Assembly (NCBI GenBank): GCA_038142005.1
Contig: JAYQJE010000007.1
Coordinates: 1-64,000 of the forward strand
Origin: SHAN690 sp023262195
GTDB taxonomy: Bacteria > Bacteroidota > Bacteroidia > Flavobacteriales_G > Salibacteraceae
DNA: 64,000 nt
Direction of reading: 5' to 3'
The notes under the pieces were generated by a model, which saw only the letters and a list, made by a program, of their open reading frames with translations, was not told the origin of the DNA and ran no database searches. This document shows, in pieces, positions 46,642 to 56,435 of this stretch (the stretch's first letter is position 1; the number at the start of each line of letters is the position of its first letter). The position numbers and the translations under genes were made by a program.

Positions 46642-48071
46642 TCAATTAGCGGATTCAACCTTTTCCTTCGGGTTTATAAATCGAGTTAAGCGCTGGATAA
46701 ACTTCGTGTATGTTTCCATATCTAATACGCGACTATCAGTGCTTGCCTGATAGGTGAGGTAAAGACCAATAGGTAGAAGGATAAAAGATGCAATCCACAT
46801 GGCTTGACCTGGATCCATTTCCCCTTGTTTTGCAAGTTTTTCGAATGTGATTGATGTAATGTGATAGGCCAAGAAGAATAGGACTGAGATTACCACTGGC
46901 AACCCTAGTCCACCTTTGCGGATGATGGCCCCAAGAGGCGCCCCAATGAAAAACAGTATGATACAAGCGATACTCAAGGTGAATTTTCTGTGCCACTCTA
47001 TTTTGTGTCTATTCACGTTTCTTACTGCGCCTACGATGATTTCGTTTTTGGTGGCGATATTGGTTTTGCTTTGCCTAAGGTTAGCTATTGCTCCTTCGAT
47101 ATGGTCTACCTGTTTGCTGCGCTTCAATTCGTTGTATGCGACTGCCATATTGCTATCCTCAACCACATTCTGCCTAATTGAGTCAAGGTTTACCAATTTC
47201 ACAACTCTATTTTCAATGCTTTTATTGAATTCTAGCCGCTTCTCAGTGCGTTTTTCATTTAGTGAATCGATAGACATATCGAGCTGTCTAAGGTTGAGCA
47301 TTTGGTAATTGTCTTTAAACAACTCCTTATCTGATCGTTCCATTTGAAAACCACTTAGGTCGAAACGCATAATCTCTTGGTCAAACTCAGAGAGCATATG
47401 TGGTCTATTCTTTCCTTCTACTTCTTCGTAGCTCGAGCCATTAGTGAGCTCAAAAATCAGGTAGCGCTCATCAGGGCTCATCTGCATTTTGCCTTTTTCT
47501 GCGCGGATTACATGGGTATTGCCATCCTTTTTTGAATGGTCATATATAAGCACGTCATTCAAGCCAGTGCCATCGCTGTCCTTACTATCCAACCGAATCA
47601 CATAACCATCAATGCCATCATAATAAATGCCTGGGGCGATATCAAAGCTGGTTTTTTGTGCCGAATGTCATAAAGCAATGCAGCAAATTCGAGGTTGGCC
47701 TTGGGCCAGACATAATTGGTGAACATAAAAGCGGCACCGCTTGTGAGCAGCGTGACCATTAGAAGGGGAAACATGATACGCATTAGGCCCATTCCACTCG
47801 ATTTCATAGCTACCAATTCGTAATGCTCACCAAAACTTCCGAAGGTCATAATAGATGCAAGCAGAATTGCCAAGGGCAGCGCCATAGGCACTAGGTTAGC
47901 CGAGGCATAAAACAAAAGCTCAGCAACTAAGTACCATTCAAGGCCTTTGCCTACAAGTTCATCAATATACTTCCAAAGAAACTGCATCACGAATATGAAC
48001 AGCGTGATGAAGAATGTGAGAATAAACGGCCCTAAATAGGACTTGACAATTAGGATATGAAGTTTTTTCAA
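46642..48071 (-). CDS. LptF/LptG-family permease (YjgP/YjgQ) (one frameshift)
   Basis: About 476 residues after repair. Six helices: three at the N-terminus (SYLGPFILTFFITLFIFVMQ, SANLVPMALPLAILLASIMT), a large periplasmic beta-jellyroll, three at the C-terminus (LGAIIRKGGLGLPVVISVLF). Part of the ABC exporter moving lipopolysaccharide to the outer membrane. Slip in the A3 run 47644-47646; one more base gives KKPAFDIAPGIYYDGI. Bacteroidota usually carry two such genes; which one this is cannot be told. Confidence 0.9.
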
Positions 48072-48117
48072 TCTAGATACACTTCAAGGTGTGGTAATCA
48101 AATGAAAAGCTCACATA

Positions 48118-48477
48118 TTAACCACCCAATATGTGTCTCAACTCGTTGATCTGAGATTCCCAGAGCATTCGTTGCTCTTCCACTTCATCTTCCTCTGCGA
48201 AATCAATGATAAACAATCCAACATCTCCCGTTAAAGGGTCTGTTTTGATACGAAATTCAAAGAAATAATCGGTTCCTTCATCATCAAGCATTTGATAGCG
48301 AATGAACTCATCGCGTTTTTTGGCGAGCACTTTTGCCTCCTCAACATTACCATCCCACTCGAATTTTGCTTGATCGTTTTTGATGGTTACATCATCGGCA
48401 AACCATTCACTCAGTCCACCGCTGGTAGATAAACATTGGTATAAGATTTTCACCGATGACTTCATCGTGAACTCCAT
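48118..48477 (-). CDS. START-like / AHSA1-type small domain protein
   Basis: 119 residues. MKSSVKILYQCLSTSGGLSE and WFADDVTIKNDQAKFEWDG are characteristic of the START-like (SRPBCC) proteins common in Bacteroidota; an acidic C-terminal helix follows. Slightly shorter than the usual 125-130; an in-frame TAA with no start codon between forces the ATG at 48477. Ligand unknown. 46 bases upstream of the LptG-like gene. Confidence 0.75.
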   Translation of the reverse strand: MEFTMKSSVKILYQCLSTSGGLSEWFADDVTIKNDQAKFEWDGNVEEAKVLAKKRDEFIRYQMLDDEGTDYFFEFRIKTDPLTGDVGLFIIDFAEEDEVEEQRMLWESQINELRHILGG

Positions 48478-48735
48478 TTCAATCTGTTGCTTCTCGCCAT
48501 GTTTTTGTTGCTTTTAATTGCTCTCGCAATGGCGCGCAATATAAACTTTTGACTCAAATAAGCAAGCAACTAGAATGCTAGAATTAACGGTTCTTGGCTA
48601 TCCAGTTTTCACGTAGAATGACATAGATGTGCAGGTCAAGAAATTGATAAATGGTTGGGTTAATGGATAAGCGTGAATGGTATGACCTTTAATTGTTTGC
48701 TAACGCTCATATTGTAGAATAACGCGGAGTTTGCA
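48478..48735. other. 258-base intergenic stretch, no gene seen
   Basis: Between the START-like gene and the aquaporin gene, both minus strand. A+T-rich, no ORF with a plausible start, no long inverted repeat or T-tract that I can see. Confidence 0.6.
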
Positions 48736-49404
48736 CTAAATTGAATTCTTAATTCGGTTTGTGTAAAAAGCCCAAAGAAGACCGGCCGAAATAGCTCCTA
48801 GCGTTGTAGCAATCAAATAGATCCATACATGGTTTAAATTCATTGATACTAAAGCTGGACCGAGCGAACGTGCAGGATTCATAGAGGCACCCGTCAATGG
48901 ACCTGCCAGGTATGCTTCAAGGATAACAGTAGTTCCTACCATCCAGGCAGTGAACCTATTTAAGCGCTTTGGACCTTGACTAAACACCAATATGACCATC
49001 ATTAAAATAAATGTCAGGAAGTATTCTAGTATCAAGGTTTTCCAAATACCGATGATGGGTAAAGTACTACCCAGCATATGGTGGTCAGAAAATATTGACG
49101 AGAGCAATAATGAAGCTCCGATTGCACCAAGAAATTGCGCAAAACAATACGGAGCAATTTCTCGTAAATGGAAGTGTTTTCCAGCCCAAAATCCAAAACT
49201 CACAGCAGGGTTAATATGCGCACCACTCACTTTTCCAAAGGCGATAATCATGGCGGTTACAATTAATCCAAACGCAAGAGATACTCCAAAGTGAGATACT
49301 TGACCTGCAGTCTCGTCCTCAATTATTATCGCTCCGGTTCCAATTAAAACCAAACCGAAAGTTCCTATGCCTTCCGCTAATAGACGCCTTTTGTCCCAAA
49401 TCAC
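48736..49404 (-). CDS. aquaporin / MIP-family channel
   Basis: 222 residues, six helices and two half-helices. The two NPA boxes are SGAHINPAVSF (about 59-69) and TGASMNPARSLGP (about 170-182), the second with the selectivity-filter Arg. Water or small neutral solute channel; the histidine-poor filter does not allow a clear AqpZ versus GlpF call. Start is a GTG at 49404. Single gene, divergent from the START protein gene. Confidence 0.93.
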   Translation of the reverse strand: MIWDKRRLLAEGIGTFGLVLIGTGAIIIEDETAGQVSHFGVSLAFGLIVTAMIIAFGKVSGAHINPAVSFGFWAGKHFHLREIAPYCFAQFLGAIGASLLLSSIFSDHHMLGSTLPIIGIWKTLILEYFLTFILMMVILVFSQGPKRLNRFTAWMVGTTVILEAYLAGPLTGASMNPARSLGPALVSMNLNHVWIYLIATTLGAISAGLLWAFYTNRIKNSI

Positions 49405-49439
49405 TTAGCGAAATAAACGTTGCTATGTGTCCTACACGT

Positions 49440-49447
49440 TAAATTCG
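49440..49447 (+). promoter_or_regulatory. promoter -7 element of the START protein-reductase pair
   Basis: TAAATTCG, nine bases before the ATG at 49457, supporting that start over the longer frame from 49427. Confidence 0.5.
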
Positions 49448-49456
49448 TCCTCAAGA

Positions 49457-50056
49457 ATGAAACACATTGGTGCAACCCTGCTTTTATTAATCACTTGCAG
49501 CGCTGGCCTAGCTCAAGATTGGATTTTGAAAAAGGATGAACAGGACATTAAGGTCTATACAAAACAGAATAATTCCAGTGGGTTTGACTCATTCCGAGCC
49601 ACTATGGAGGTGAATGTGAGTGTAGGAGAGATTACCAAATTTTTAAAGAATATGGATAAATATCCTGAGGCTTTTCCTGAGACCAAAGAATTGAAGATAC
49701 TTAAGCGACCTAATGATAGTACTCAAATACAGTACACCTACACGGAAGCTCCATGGCCGGTAAGTGACAGAGATGGAGTCTATGAAATGATTTTTCGAAC
49801 AAACTCCAAAACAGGGCAAATGAGCACACGTGCTCGTGCTCTTCCATCCTTTATTTCAGAGAAAGAGGGTGTGGTGCGCATAAAGCGCTCGGAGTCATAT
49901 TGGATCGCAACTCCCATTGGTCAAAACAAAATTAGATTTGAATACATCGTCAATGCCGATCCTGGAGGTAGTATTCCGGGGTGGCTCGCCAACAGTGCCG
50001 CGGTCGATATACCATTTGACACATTTGTCAATATTCGAAAGGCACTCACTAGATGA
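49457..50056 (+). CDS. secreted START-domain lipid-binding protein
   Basis: 199 residues from ATG 49457: signal peptide MKHIGATLLLLITCSAGLAQ, then a START domain (DWILKKDEQDIKVYTKQN, FLKNMDKYPEAFPETKELKI, EAPWPVSDRDGVYEM). START domains bind lipids or sterol-like compounds. It overlaps the next gene (geranylgeranyl reductase-like) by four bases, which suggests a shared isoprenoid or lipid substrate (inference). Confidence 0.82.
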   Translation: MKHIGATLLLLITCSAGLAQDWILKKDEQDIKVYTKQNNSSGFDSFRATMEVNVSVGEITKFLKNMDKYPEAFPETKELKILKRPNDSTQIQYTYTEAPWPVSDRDGVYEMIFRTNSKTGQMSTRARALPSFISEKEGVVRIKRSESYWIATPIGQNKIRFEYIVNADPGGSIPGWLANSAAVDIPFDTFVNIRKALTR

Positions 50057-51225
50057 AAAAGTTTGATGTTGCCATCGTTGGTGCCGGTCCCGCGGGCTCC
50101 AGCTTGGCTATTTGTTTGCACAAGAGTGGTCTTAAAGTGGCGTTGATTGATAAATCTACGTTTCCAAGAGATAAAATTTGCGGGGATGCGATAAGTCCTG
50201 ATGTGGTAAATCAATTGGGTAAAATGCCGTTAGGCACTAAGGAGGCTTTTATGGCCCTTGACAAAAAAATATGGTGCAATGCAGTGCGCTTTGTCTCTCC
50301 AAATTATCATGCGGTTGATCTTAAACTCAATGAAGAAGGTGTTAACGGCTACGTTTCCCCACGTATAGATTTTGACTCCTTTCTTTACAAGCAGGCACTG
50401 CTTTCAGATGCTGTAAAGGATTTTTCTGGCACGATCCTAAAGGAAATTTCGACATCCATTGATGGTGTATGCATCCAGCTAGAATCAGAATCTATAGAAG
50501 CTAAAATGGTGATTGGAGCAGATGGTGCGCATAGCATAGTAAAACGGACATTCATGGATGAGCCCATGGATAAGGATCACTATTGTGCTGGCCTGAGGGT
50601 TTATTATGAAAATGTTTCTGGATTTTCAGATGATAATGCGGTGGAGCTTCACTTCTACAATGAATTATTGCCAGGGTATTTTTGGGTTTTTCCTTTGCCT
50701 GGCAATCGAGCCAATGTTGGTCTTGGAATGCTGAGCTCCTTTATCGCTAAAAAGAAGCCAAATCTCAAAAAGCTGTTGCAAGAGATCATTGACACACATC
50801 CCAACGTAAAGGATCGATTTGCAAACGCAAAAGCCTTGGAGCAGATACAAGGCTTTGGTCTTCCGTTGGGGAGTAAGAAACGCTTGATTTCTGGAGATCG
50901 ATTTTTGCTCCTAGGTGATGCCGCTTCATTGATTAACCCACTTTCTGGCGAGGGCATAGCCAATGCCATTAGAAGTGGCCGTGTAGCAGCAGATCATATT
51001 ATTACTGCGTTCAATTTAGGTAGGTTTGATGCCCAATTCAACCAAGCATATGACAAGGAGATATACAGGCGCTTGTGGGGTGAGTTAAGACTGAATTACT
51101 GGATGCAAATAGCCATGCGTAACCCGGCCAGATGTAATCTTATTCTGAAGTGGGCTATCGGCAATAAGCTGGTTCAAGAGGCCGTGCTTAGTGGTTTTAG
51201 CGTTAAAAAAATGTTTGCGAAATAG
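50053..51225 (+). CDS. geranylgeranyl-reductase-family FAD oxidoreductase
   Basis: 390 residues. FAD-binding VAIVGAGPAGSSLAICL (about 6-22), DKICGDAISP, GYVSPRIDFDSFLY, VIGADGAHSIVKR and LLLGDAASLINPLSGEGIAN give a complete GR2-type flavoprotein. Reduces isoprenoid chains or hydroxylates quinone-like compounds in known relatives. Coupled to the START protein gene; convergent with the esterase. Confidence 0.88.
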   Translation: MKKFDVAIVGAGPAGSSLAICLHKSGLKVALIDKSTFPRDKICGDAISPDVVNQLGKMPLGTKEAFMALDKKIWCNAVRFVSPNYHAVDLKLNEEGVNGYVSPRIDFDSFLYKQALLSDAVKDFSGTILKEISTSIDGVCIQLESESIEAKMVIGADGAHSIVKRTFMDEPMDKDHYCAGLRVYYENVSGFSDDNAVELHFYNELLPGYFWVFPLPGNRANVGLGMLSSFIAKKKPNLKKLLQEIIDTHPNVKDRFANAKALEQIQGFGLPLGSKKRLISGDRFLLLGDAASLINPLSGEGIANAIRSGRVAADHIITAFNLGRFDAQFNQAYDKEIYRRLWGELRLNYWMQIAMRNPARCNLILKWAIGNKLVQEAVLSGFSVKKMFAK

Positions 51226-51226
51226 C

Positions 51227-52102
51227 CTATTGCTTTGGGTGAGTTTTGAAAAAATCCCACATCAATTCATTCGCGTTGATTACTTCAGATGGTTGATCCG
51301 CTCTTCTCCTTGGCGCAATCCCCATGGGCCAGCTATGCCCACCGTCCTTAGTTAGGTAGAATACAATTTCGCTCGAATCAGCGCAATTGCTCCAATTCCA
51401 TACATCTACACCATCAGCGGTTGTGAATGAAGAATCGGTGCTGCATTCATTTAGCACCGCCCAAGCTTCCGCGATGGAATCGAGTGGAGGATTGTAATGA
51501 TCGCTCAATCCATCTCCAATACCACCATTCCATGGTACATTGCTGTCTTCATAAGAGTGAAAATGTATGACACTGACCGGGTTTTGGGCTACACAGTTAA
51601 GTGCTGCCATTCCACCGGCTACAGGCGCAATTGCTGCAATTCGATGACTCAATTCACAGGCTAGTCTATAGCTCATCATGGCGCCATTGGACATACCTGT
51701 TGCATATATTTGTGATTGATTGATATTATAGTTGGCCTCAAGTTCGTCAAGAAGCTTATTGATAAAACCAACATCATCAATTTCATCCTGACGAGCCTTG
51801 CCACAACAACGTCCAACATTCCATGTGCGCTTGTATCCGTTTGGTGAACAAAGAATAAATCCTTTTTCATCAGAAAAGACAGCGAGTCCACTTTGCTCCT
51901 CAATGTTTTTTGCCGTGCCTGTTCCTCCATGCAAAGCGATGATTAATGGGTATGAAGTACTTTCAACATATCCATTGGGTAAGTGAAGAAGGTAGCTTCG
52001 ATTTTGACCATCGTATCGAAATTGAAAGTGTTCCGAATCATATTTTGATTTGGCACAACTCGTAAAAAGGATAATTGTTAGTAGAAAACAAAAAGCTCTC
52101 AT
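51227..52102 (-). CDS. PHB depolymerase / feruloyl-esterase-like lipoprotein
   Basis: 291 residues from ATG 52102, giving MRAFCFLLTIILFTSC with a lipobox. Esterase signatures: IIALHGGTGTAKNIEEQ (oxyanion), GWKR-like YKRTWNVGRCCG, nucleophile GMSNGAMMSYRLA (Ser about 143), and His in GGHSWPMG. The LpqC type of CE1 esterase; acts outside the cytoplasm. Single gene. Confidence 0.85.
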   Translation of the reverse strand: MRAFCFLLTIILFTSCAKSKYDSEHFQFRYDGQNRSYLLHLPNGYVESTSYPLIIALHGGTGTAKNIEEQSGLAVFSDEKGFILCSPNGYKRTWNVGRCCGKARQDEIDDVGFINKLLDELEANYNINQSQIYATGMSNGAMMSYRLACELSHRIAAIAPVAGGMAALNCVAQNPVSVIHFHSYEDSNVPWNGGIGDGLSDHYNPPLDSIAEAWAVLNECSTDSSFTTADGVDVWNWSNCADSSEIVFYLTKDGGHSWPMGIAPRRRADQPSEVINANELMWDFFKTHPKQ

Positions 52103-52165
52103 GTGCAAGTGTGAATGTAAGTATAGATTCGAGTTACACCTAAAAATGAGGGTTTGCAGTCGAAT

Positions 52166-53177
52166 ATGGTAAAGATATTGAGCATAGATGGTGGAGGTAT
52201 TCGCGGAATTTTACCGGGAGTAATTCTCAGTTATATTGAAGAACAATTACAACTGAGGAGTGATGATCCTACCAAAAGACTCGTTGATTATTTTGATTTG
52301 ATCGCTGGTACAAGCACGGGCGGAATTTTAACTTCACTATATCTGTGCCCCTAACGAACATGGCAGACCAAAATTCAAAGCCTCGCAAGCTGTAGATCTA
52401 TACTTAACGCATGGATCAAAGATTTTTAAGCGCAGCATACGCCAAAAGAATTAAGTCAGTAGATGGCCTAACAGATGAGAAGTATAGCGCTCGTGAGCTC
52501 GAAAAGATTTCACAACAGTTTATGGGCGACACCAAGCTAAGCGATCTTTTGAAACCTTGCTTGATTACGAGTTATGATATCGAAAAGCGCAGGGCGCATT
52601 TCTTCACGAGCAATGACGCTAAAAATCCTGCTTCAGATTTTTATATGAAAGATGTGGCACGCGCCACAAGTGCCGCACCAACTTATTTTGAATGTGCACG
52701 AATCAAGAATTTAATGGGTGATGAGTTTGCACTTGTAGATGGCGGTGTGTTTGCCAATAATCCTTCCTTATGTGCGTATTCTGAAGCCAGAAACATGAAC
52801 TTTAAGAGCCTTGAAATTAACAAACCAAGAGCCAAGCAAATGCTTATTGTGAGCCTAGGAACGGGCAGTGAAACAAAGGAATATGGCTATAAAAATGCCA
52901 AGAAATGGGGAAAGATTCGATGGATACAGCCGGTGATTGACATTATGATGAGCGGAAGCTCTGAGACTGTAGATTTTCACCTGAGTATACTTTTGATGCT
53001 GCTGATGCAGCAGATCAGTATATCCGGATAGAGCCCAAGGTTTACATGGCAGATAAGGATATGGACAACGCCACTCAATCAAATATTGATGCACTGCACA
53101 ATGCAGCACTAATGAACGTGACTGAAAATAAGGACAAACTCGATCGTATTGTGAACACGTTGTTGTGATTTCATAGC
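52166..53177 (+). CDS. patatin-like phospholipase (three frameshifts)
   Basis: About 336 residues after repair. SIDGGGIRGILPG (oxyanion, about 6-18), nucleophile GTSTGG and the catalytic Asp in ALVDGGVFANNPSL complete the Ser-Asp dyad; LITSYDIEKRRAHFFTSND is also characteristic. Lipid acyl hydrolase. Slips: C4 at 52348-52351 (one fewer: LCPNEHGRPKF), A4 at 52444-52447 (one fewer: SIRQRIKSVDG), CC at 52980-52981 (one more: DFHPEYTFDAADAADQY). All other motifs read through, so I take it as functional. Confidence 0.85.
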
Positions 53178-53197
53178 AGCATTTATACCGATAAACA

Positions 53198-54394
53198 ATG
53201 AAATCAGAACGCATCATTCTTTATCTTCTAGCTGCATCGCAGTTTACGCATATCATGGATTTTATGATCATTATGCCGCTGGGCGAAATGCTCATGGAAG
53301 AATTAATGATCGATTCACAGCAGTTTTCTTTTCTTGTAGCGAGCTATACCATCACGGCAGGCGTTACGGGGCTTATCAGCGCTTTTTTTGTTGACATATT
53401 TGATAGAAAGAACTATTTCCTTATTGCCTACATGGGGTTTGCTCTAGGTACTTTTCTGTGTGGGTGGGTTGATTCGTATTCTGGACTTGTAATGGCACGC
53501 ACTTTTACAGGAGCCTTTGGTGGAGTGATTAGTAGCACCGTCATTGCCATTGTGAGCGATGCTATCGCTTCGGAGCGCAGGGCTTGGGGCTTGGGGATAG
53601 TAATGACGGCTTTTTCCATGGCATCAGCCCTAGGCTTGCCTGTTGGGTTATATTTTGCGTTCAATTTTGGTTGGAACTGGCCATTTATTGCACTAGGCGG
53701 GGTAAGCTTAATCAATGCCGTTGCAGTCTATTTTACACTGCCACCAGTTCGGGGCCACCTAGATAATCCTGATCCTGGAGTTGGTTCTTTTCAATTTATC
53801 AAGGAAATTCCTCAGAATAAAAACCAGTGGATGGCATTGACTTATACAATGCTATTGATGTTTGGTCATTTTGCCGTAATTCCCTTTATAACCCCATACT
53901 TGGTCGAAAATGTGGGTTTCGAACGTGATCAAATCACCTTTGTTTACTTAGTAGGTGGAGTAGCGACTATAATTTCCAATCCAAGGGTTGGGCGATGGGC
54001 AGACCGTGTAGGTAGAGAGCGTGTTTTTAATTTTATGGCTTTTGCATCGCTGCTGCCTATTTTGGCACTGACCAACCTTCCTCCTGTTCCAGTTTGGCTA
54101 GCCTTGATCGTCACAGGGTCGTTTTTTGTTTTGGTAGGAGGTAGGATGGTACCTTCAACCGCTATAGTAACTAATGTGATAAAGCCAAGAAATAGAGGAA
54201 GTTTTATGAGTTTAAACTCATCTGTCCAAAATTTGACGGCTGGTGTGGCTAGCATGGCTGCGGGATACTTGGTGACTATTCCAAAAGGTTGTCATTCGGT
54301 GCTAGGATTCTGGAAGGTTGGGCTCATTGGTGTGATTTTCACATTAATTGCAATAGCCATGATGCATCAAATCACTAAACTGAAGGATTCGTGA
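53198..54394 (+). CDS. MFS transporter, AraJ/drug-efflux type
   Basis: 398 residues, 12 helices. Loop 2-3 motif DIFDRKNYFLIAYMGFALG and the 4-5 region GLVMARTFTGAFGG fit the DHA1-like MFS; WADRVGRERVFNF is the repeat of the loop in the second half. Substrate unknown. Twenty bases after the patatin gene; co-transcription is possible. Confidence 0.88.
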   Translation: MKSERIILYLLAASQFTHIMDFMIIMPLGEMLMEELMIDSQQFSFLVASYTITAGVTGLISAFFVDIFDRKNYFLIAYMGFALGTFLCGWVDSYSGLVMARTFTGAFGGVISSTVIAIVSDAIASERRAWGLGIVMTAFSMASALGLPVGLYFAFNFGWNWPFIALGGVSLINAVAVYFTLPPVRGHLDNPDPGVGSFQFIKEIPQNKNQWMALTYTMLLMFGHFAVIPFITPYLVENVGFERDQITFVYLVGGVATIISNPRVGRWADRVGRERVFNFMAFASLLPILALTNLPPVPVWLALIVTGSFFVLVGGRMVPSTAIVTNVIKPRNRGSFMSLNSSVQNLTAGVASMAAGYLVTIPKGCHSVLGFWKVGLIGVIFTLIAIAMMHQITKLKDS

Positions 54395-54458
54395 TATGAA
54401 TTCAGACCGCTTTCTTCTCGATGATTGAGCGTGATTAGTATAGCGAAAATTTTAGGAG

Positions 54459-54504
54459 TTTGCACCTAAACCATTGGTATTGATTCATGTAGTTTAGGTG
54501 CAAA
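54459..54504. repeat. perfect 13-bp inverted repeat, 20-base spacer
   Basis: TTTGCACCTAAAC at 54459-54471 and its exact complement at 54492-54504. On the plus strand it is followed by an A run, not Ts, so it is not a classic terminator for the MFS gene. It lies about 70 bases upstream of the PKD lipoprotein ATG, a fitting place for an operator or a structured leader. Confidence 0.75.
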
Positions 54505-54576
54505 AAATTAAGGTTTGTGCCTCGTGGTGGGCAAAACACACTACATCGCGCTCTTTTAATCGAAATTATAAACTCA

Positions 54577-55584
54577 ATGAAAAAATTATCTTTTTTAATG
54601 GCAGCGGTTGGATTAGTAGCGATGACCTCTTGTAATCGTACACCAACAGCAACCTTTACTACTGATGCCACTTCGGTAACGGTAGGTGAGGTAGTAACAT
54701 TTACCAATACTTCTGAAGATGCGTACAATGCAGTATGGGATTTTGGTGATGGAACTCAATCAATGGCTTACAGCCCAACCCACGTTTATGAAACTCCAGG
54801 AACATATGCTGCTACGCTTCAAATTGAAAACAGACGCGGAAGCGAAGTAGTGGTTTCTTCTGCCACTACTATTACTGTGGATTCAGTTTCAGCTGAGCCA
54901 CTGCCAGCTGCGAGTGTGGTTCTGACTGCAGATAAATCTGAATATGATTTTTATGAGTACGCGACTTTTGTTGCGACACCTACTGGTGGGGATGTGCTCT
55001 ACTATGTTTGGAAAATCGAAGGATCCTATTCAAATTACGCAATAACCACGAATAGCTCTTTTAGGGGGCACCGCTCTTGGGATATTGGAACACTTAACGT
55101 AAGTGTAACTGTTGTATTTGATCCAGAACAAGGAATAGAACCGGTTACTTCTTCTCTAACTGTTGAAATTGATTCTACTTCATATGGTAACGGAATGTAT
55201 GACCAAAACGCTGCCCAGGGTGAAATGAGAAATAACTTGGCTGGCGAATGGAATCTGGAAGATGAAGATTTTGACTATGATCAGGAAGTCGGTGGATACG
55301 ATGATTATGACTTAGATTTTGATCGTGATTATCTTTTTTACGGTACCAATCGAATACTCAAAACAGAGAATGATCCTAGCTTTTCTGGAAATAGACTTTC
55401 CTCTGTAACTTGGAGTCACATCTTTGATAATGTAATTTCTGCTGATGGTGACGGGTGGATGGTTTTCTTCGATGGAAATGAAATGACATGGATACGTGAG
55501 CAATTCATTAGCTATTATGATTTTTCCACTGGTCAAGAATATGACATTAGGCTAACTGTGACTAGAACGTTTGTTCGCAAGTAA
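54577..55584 (+). CDS. PKD-domain lipoprotein
   Basis: 335 residues from ATG 54577, which gives MKKLSFLMAAVGLVAMTSC with a lipobox; the frame is open 20 codons further upstream. A PKD domain (VGEVVTFTNTSEDAYNAVWD, then DFGDGTQSM, about 36-110), a second Ig-like region and a very acidic, Asp/Tyr-rich stretch (about 215-265) before a final beta domain. Likely surface-exposed; function unknown. Own terminator. Confidence 0.78.
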   Translation: MKKLSFLMAAVGLVAMTSCNRTPTATFTTDATSVTVGEVVTFTNTSEDAYNAVWDFGDGTQSMAYSPTHVYETPGTYAATLQIENRRGSEVVVSSATTITVDSVSAEPLPAASVVLTADKSEYDFYEYATFVATPTGGDVLYYVWKIEGSYSNYAITTNSSFRGHRSWDIGTLNVSVTVVFDPEQGIEPVTSSLTVEIDSTSYGNGMYDQNAAQGEMRNNLAGEWNLEDEDFDYDQEVGGYDDYDLDFDRDYLFYGTNRILKTENDPSFSGNRLSSVTWSHIFDNVISADGDGWMVFFDGNEMTWIREQFISYYDFSTGQEYDIRLTVTRTFVRK

Positions 55585-55607
55585 TCATTAGAATAATTCA
55601 CAAAGAG

Positions 55608-55634
55608 AGCCTCGATTATCGGGGCTTTTTTTTT
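55608..55634 (+). terminator. Rho-independent terminator of the PKD lipoprotein gene
   Basis: AGCCTCGA, loop TTA, TCGGGGCT (one T-G pair) followed by nine Ts, 23 bases after the stop codon. Confidence 0.9.
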
Positions 55635-55649
55635 GTCCAAATTTGGCGT

Positions 55650-56435
55650 ATGAAAGCGTGTCAGTATTTCTTGGTTAATGCATTCACAGGCGTAAACTCA
55701 CTCGGGAATCAAGCATGTGTCTTGTTTGTAGACGATTTATCTGACGACTCCAAACTACAAGCAATTGCAGCCAATATGAACTTGCCTGCTACCACATTTT
55801 TAATGCCTTTTGAAGATGGATATAAGGTTCGGTGGTTTGCACCTATGGCAGAAATTGGACTGTGTGGGCATGGTACCATCGCTGCCACATGGGTATTGAG
55901 TCGGCACCTCAATAAAGCAGATAACCATAGATTTTACTTTAACACAGGTGCGATTGATGGTTACCTCACAGAAAATGGCGTGGCGATAAAATCCGATGCT
56001 ATTCCTTACAATCAGCAACCCATACCAGATCATGTGATCAGTGGATTTAATGACCAGGTAGAGGCTTACTATAGCTCAGGCAACAAGGATATTGTTGTTT
56101 TTCCATCGGATGAACTGGTTAAGAATCTATCACCCAATTGGGATGTTTTAAAGACCTCGCCAACCTTTGGGTATGTAATTACTGCCCCCGGTTTAGATAC
56201 GGTAGATTGCGTTTCGCGGGTAATACTTCCGCATATATCTATTCTAGAAGATCAAGCTACTGGAAGCGCTCATTTTTTAGTGGCGCCATACTGGAGTGAG
56301 CGATTGATTAAGCCAACAATTGAAGCCTACCAAGCGAGTGAGCGGGGTGGTGTCATGACTTGCAGGGTCGAGAATAATCAAGTTGAATTAGAAGCTGTAT
56401 GCACGGTATTTGGCTTAGGCCAATATTTGCTCTAA
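55650..56435 (+). CDS. PhzF-family isomerase-like protein, catalytic Glu absent
   Basis: 261 residues, diaminopimelate-epimerase fold. YFLVNAFTGVNSLGNQACVL, APMAEIGLCGHGTIAATWVL and LEDQATGSAHFLVAP match PhzF. The catalytic glutamate of the LSExxF segment (Glu45 in Pseudomonas PhzF) is Ala here (MNLPATTFLMP), so isomerase chemistry may be lost or changed. Nothing else of a phenazine pathway is present. Single gene, convergent with the hydrolase. Confidence 0.85.
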   Translation: MKACQYFLVNAFTGVNSLGNQACVLFVDDLSDDSKLQAIAANMNLPATTFLMPFEDGYKVRWFAPMAEIGLCGHGTIAATWVLSRHLNKADNHRFYFNTGAIDGYLTENGVAIKSDAIPYNQQPIPDHVISGFNDQVEAYYSSGNKDIVVFPSDELVKNLSPNWDVLKTSPTFGYVITAPGLDTVDCVSRVILPHISILEDQATGSAHFLVAPYWSERLIKPTIEAYQASERGGVMTCRVENNQVELEAVCTVFGLGQYLL

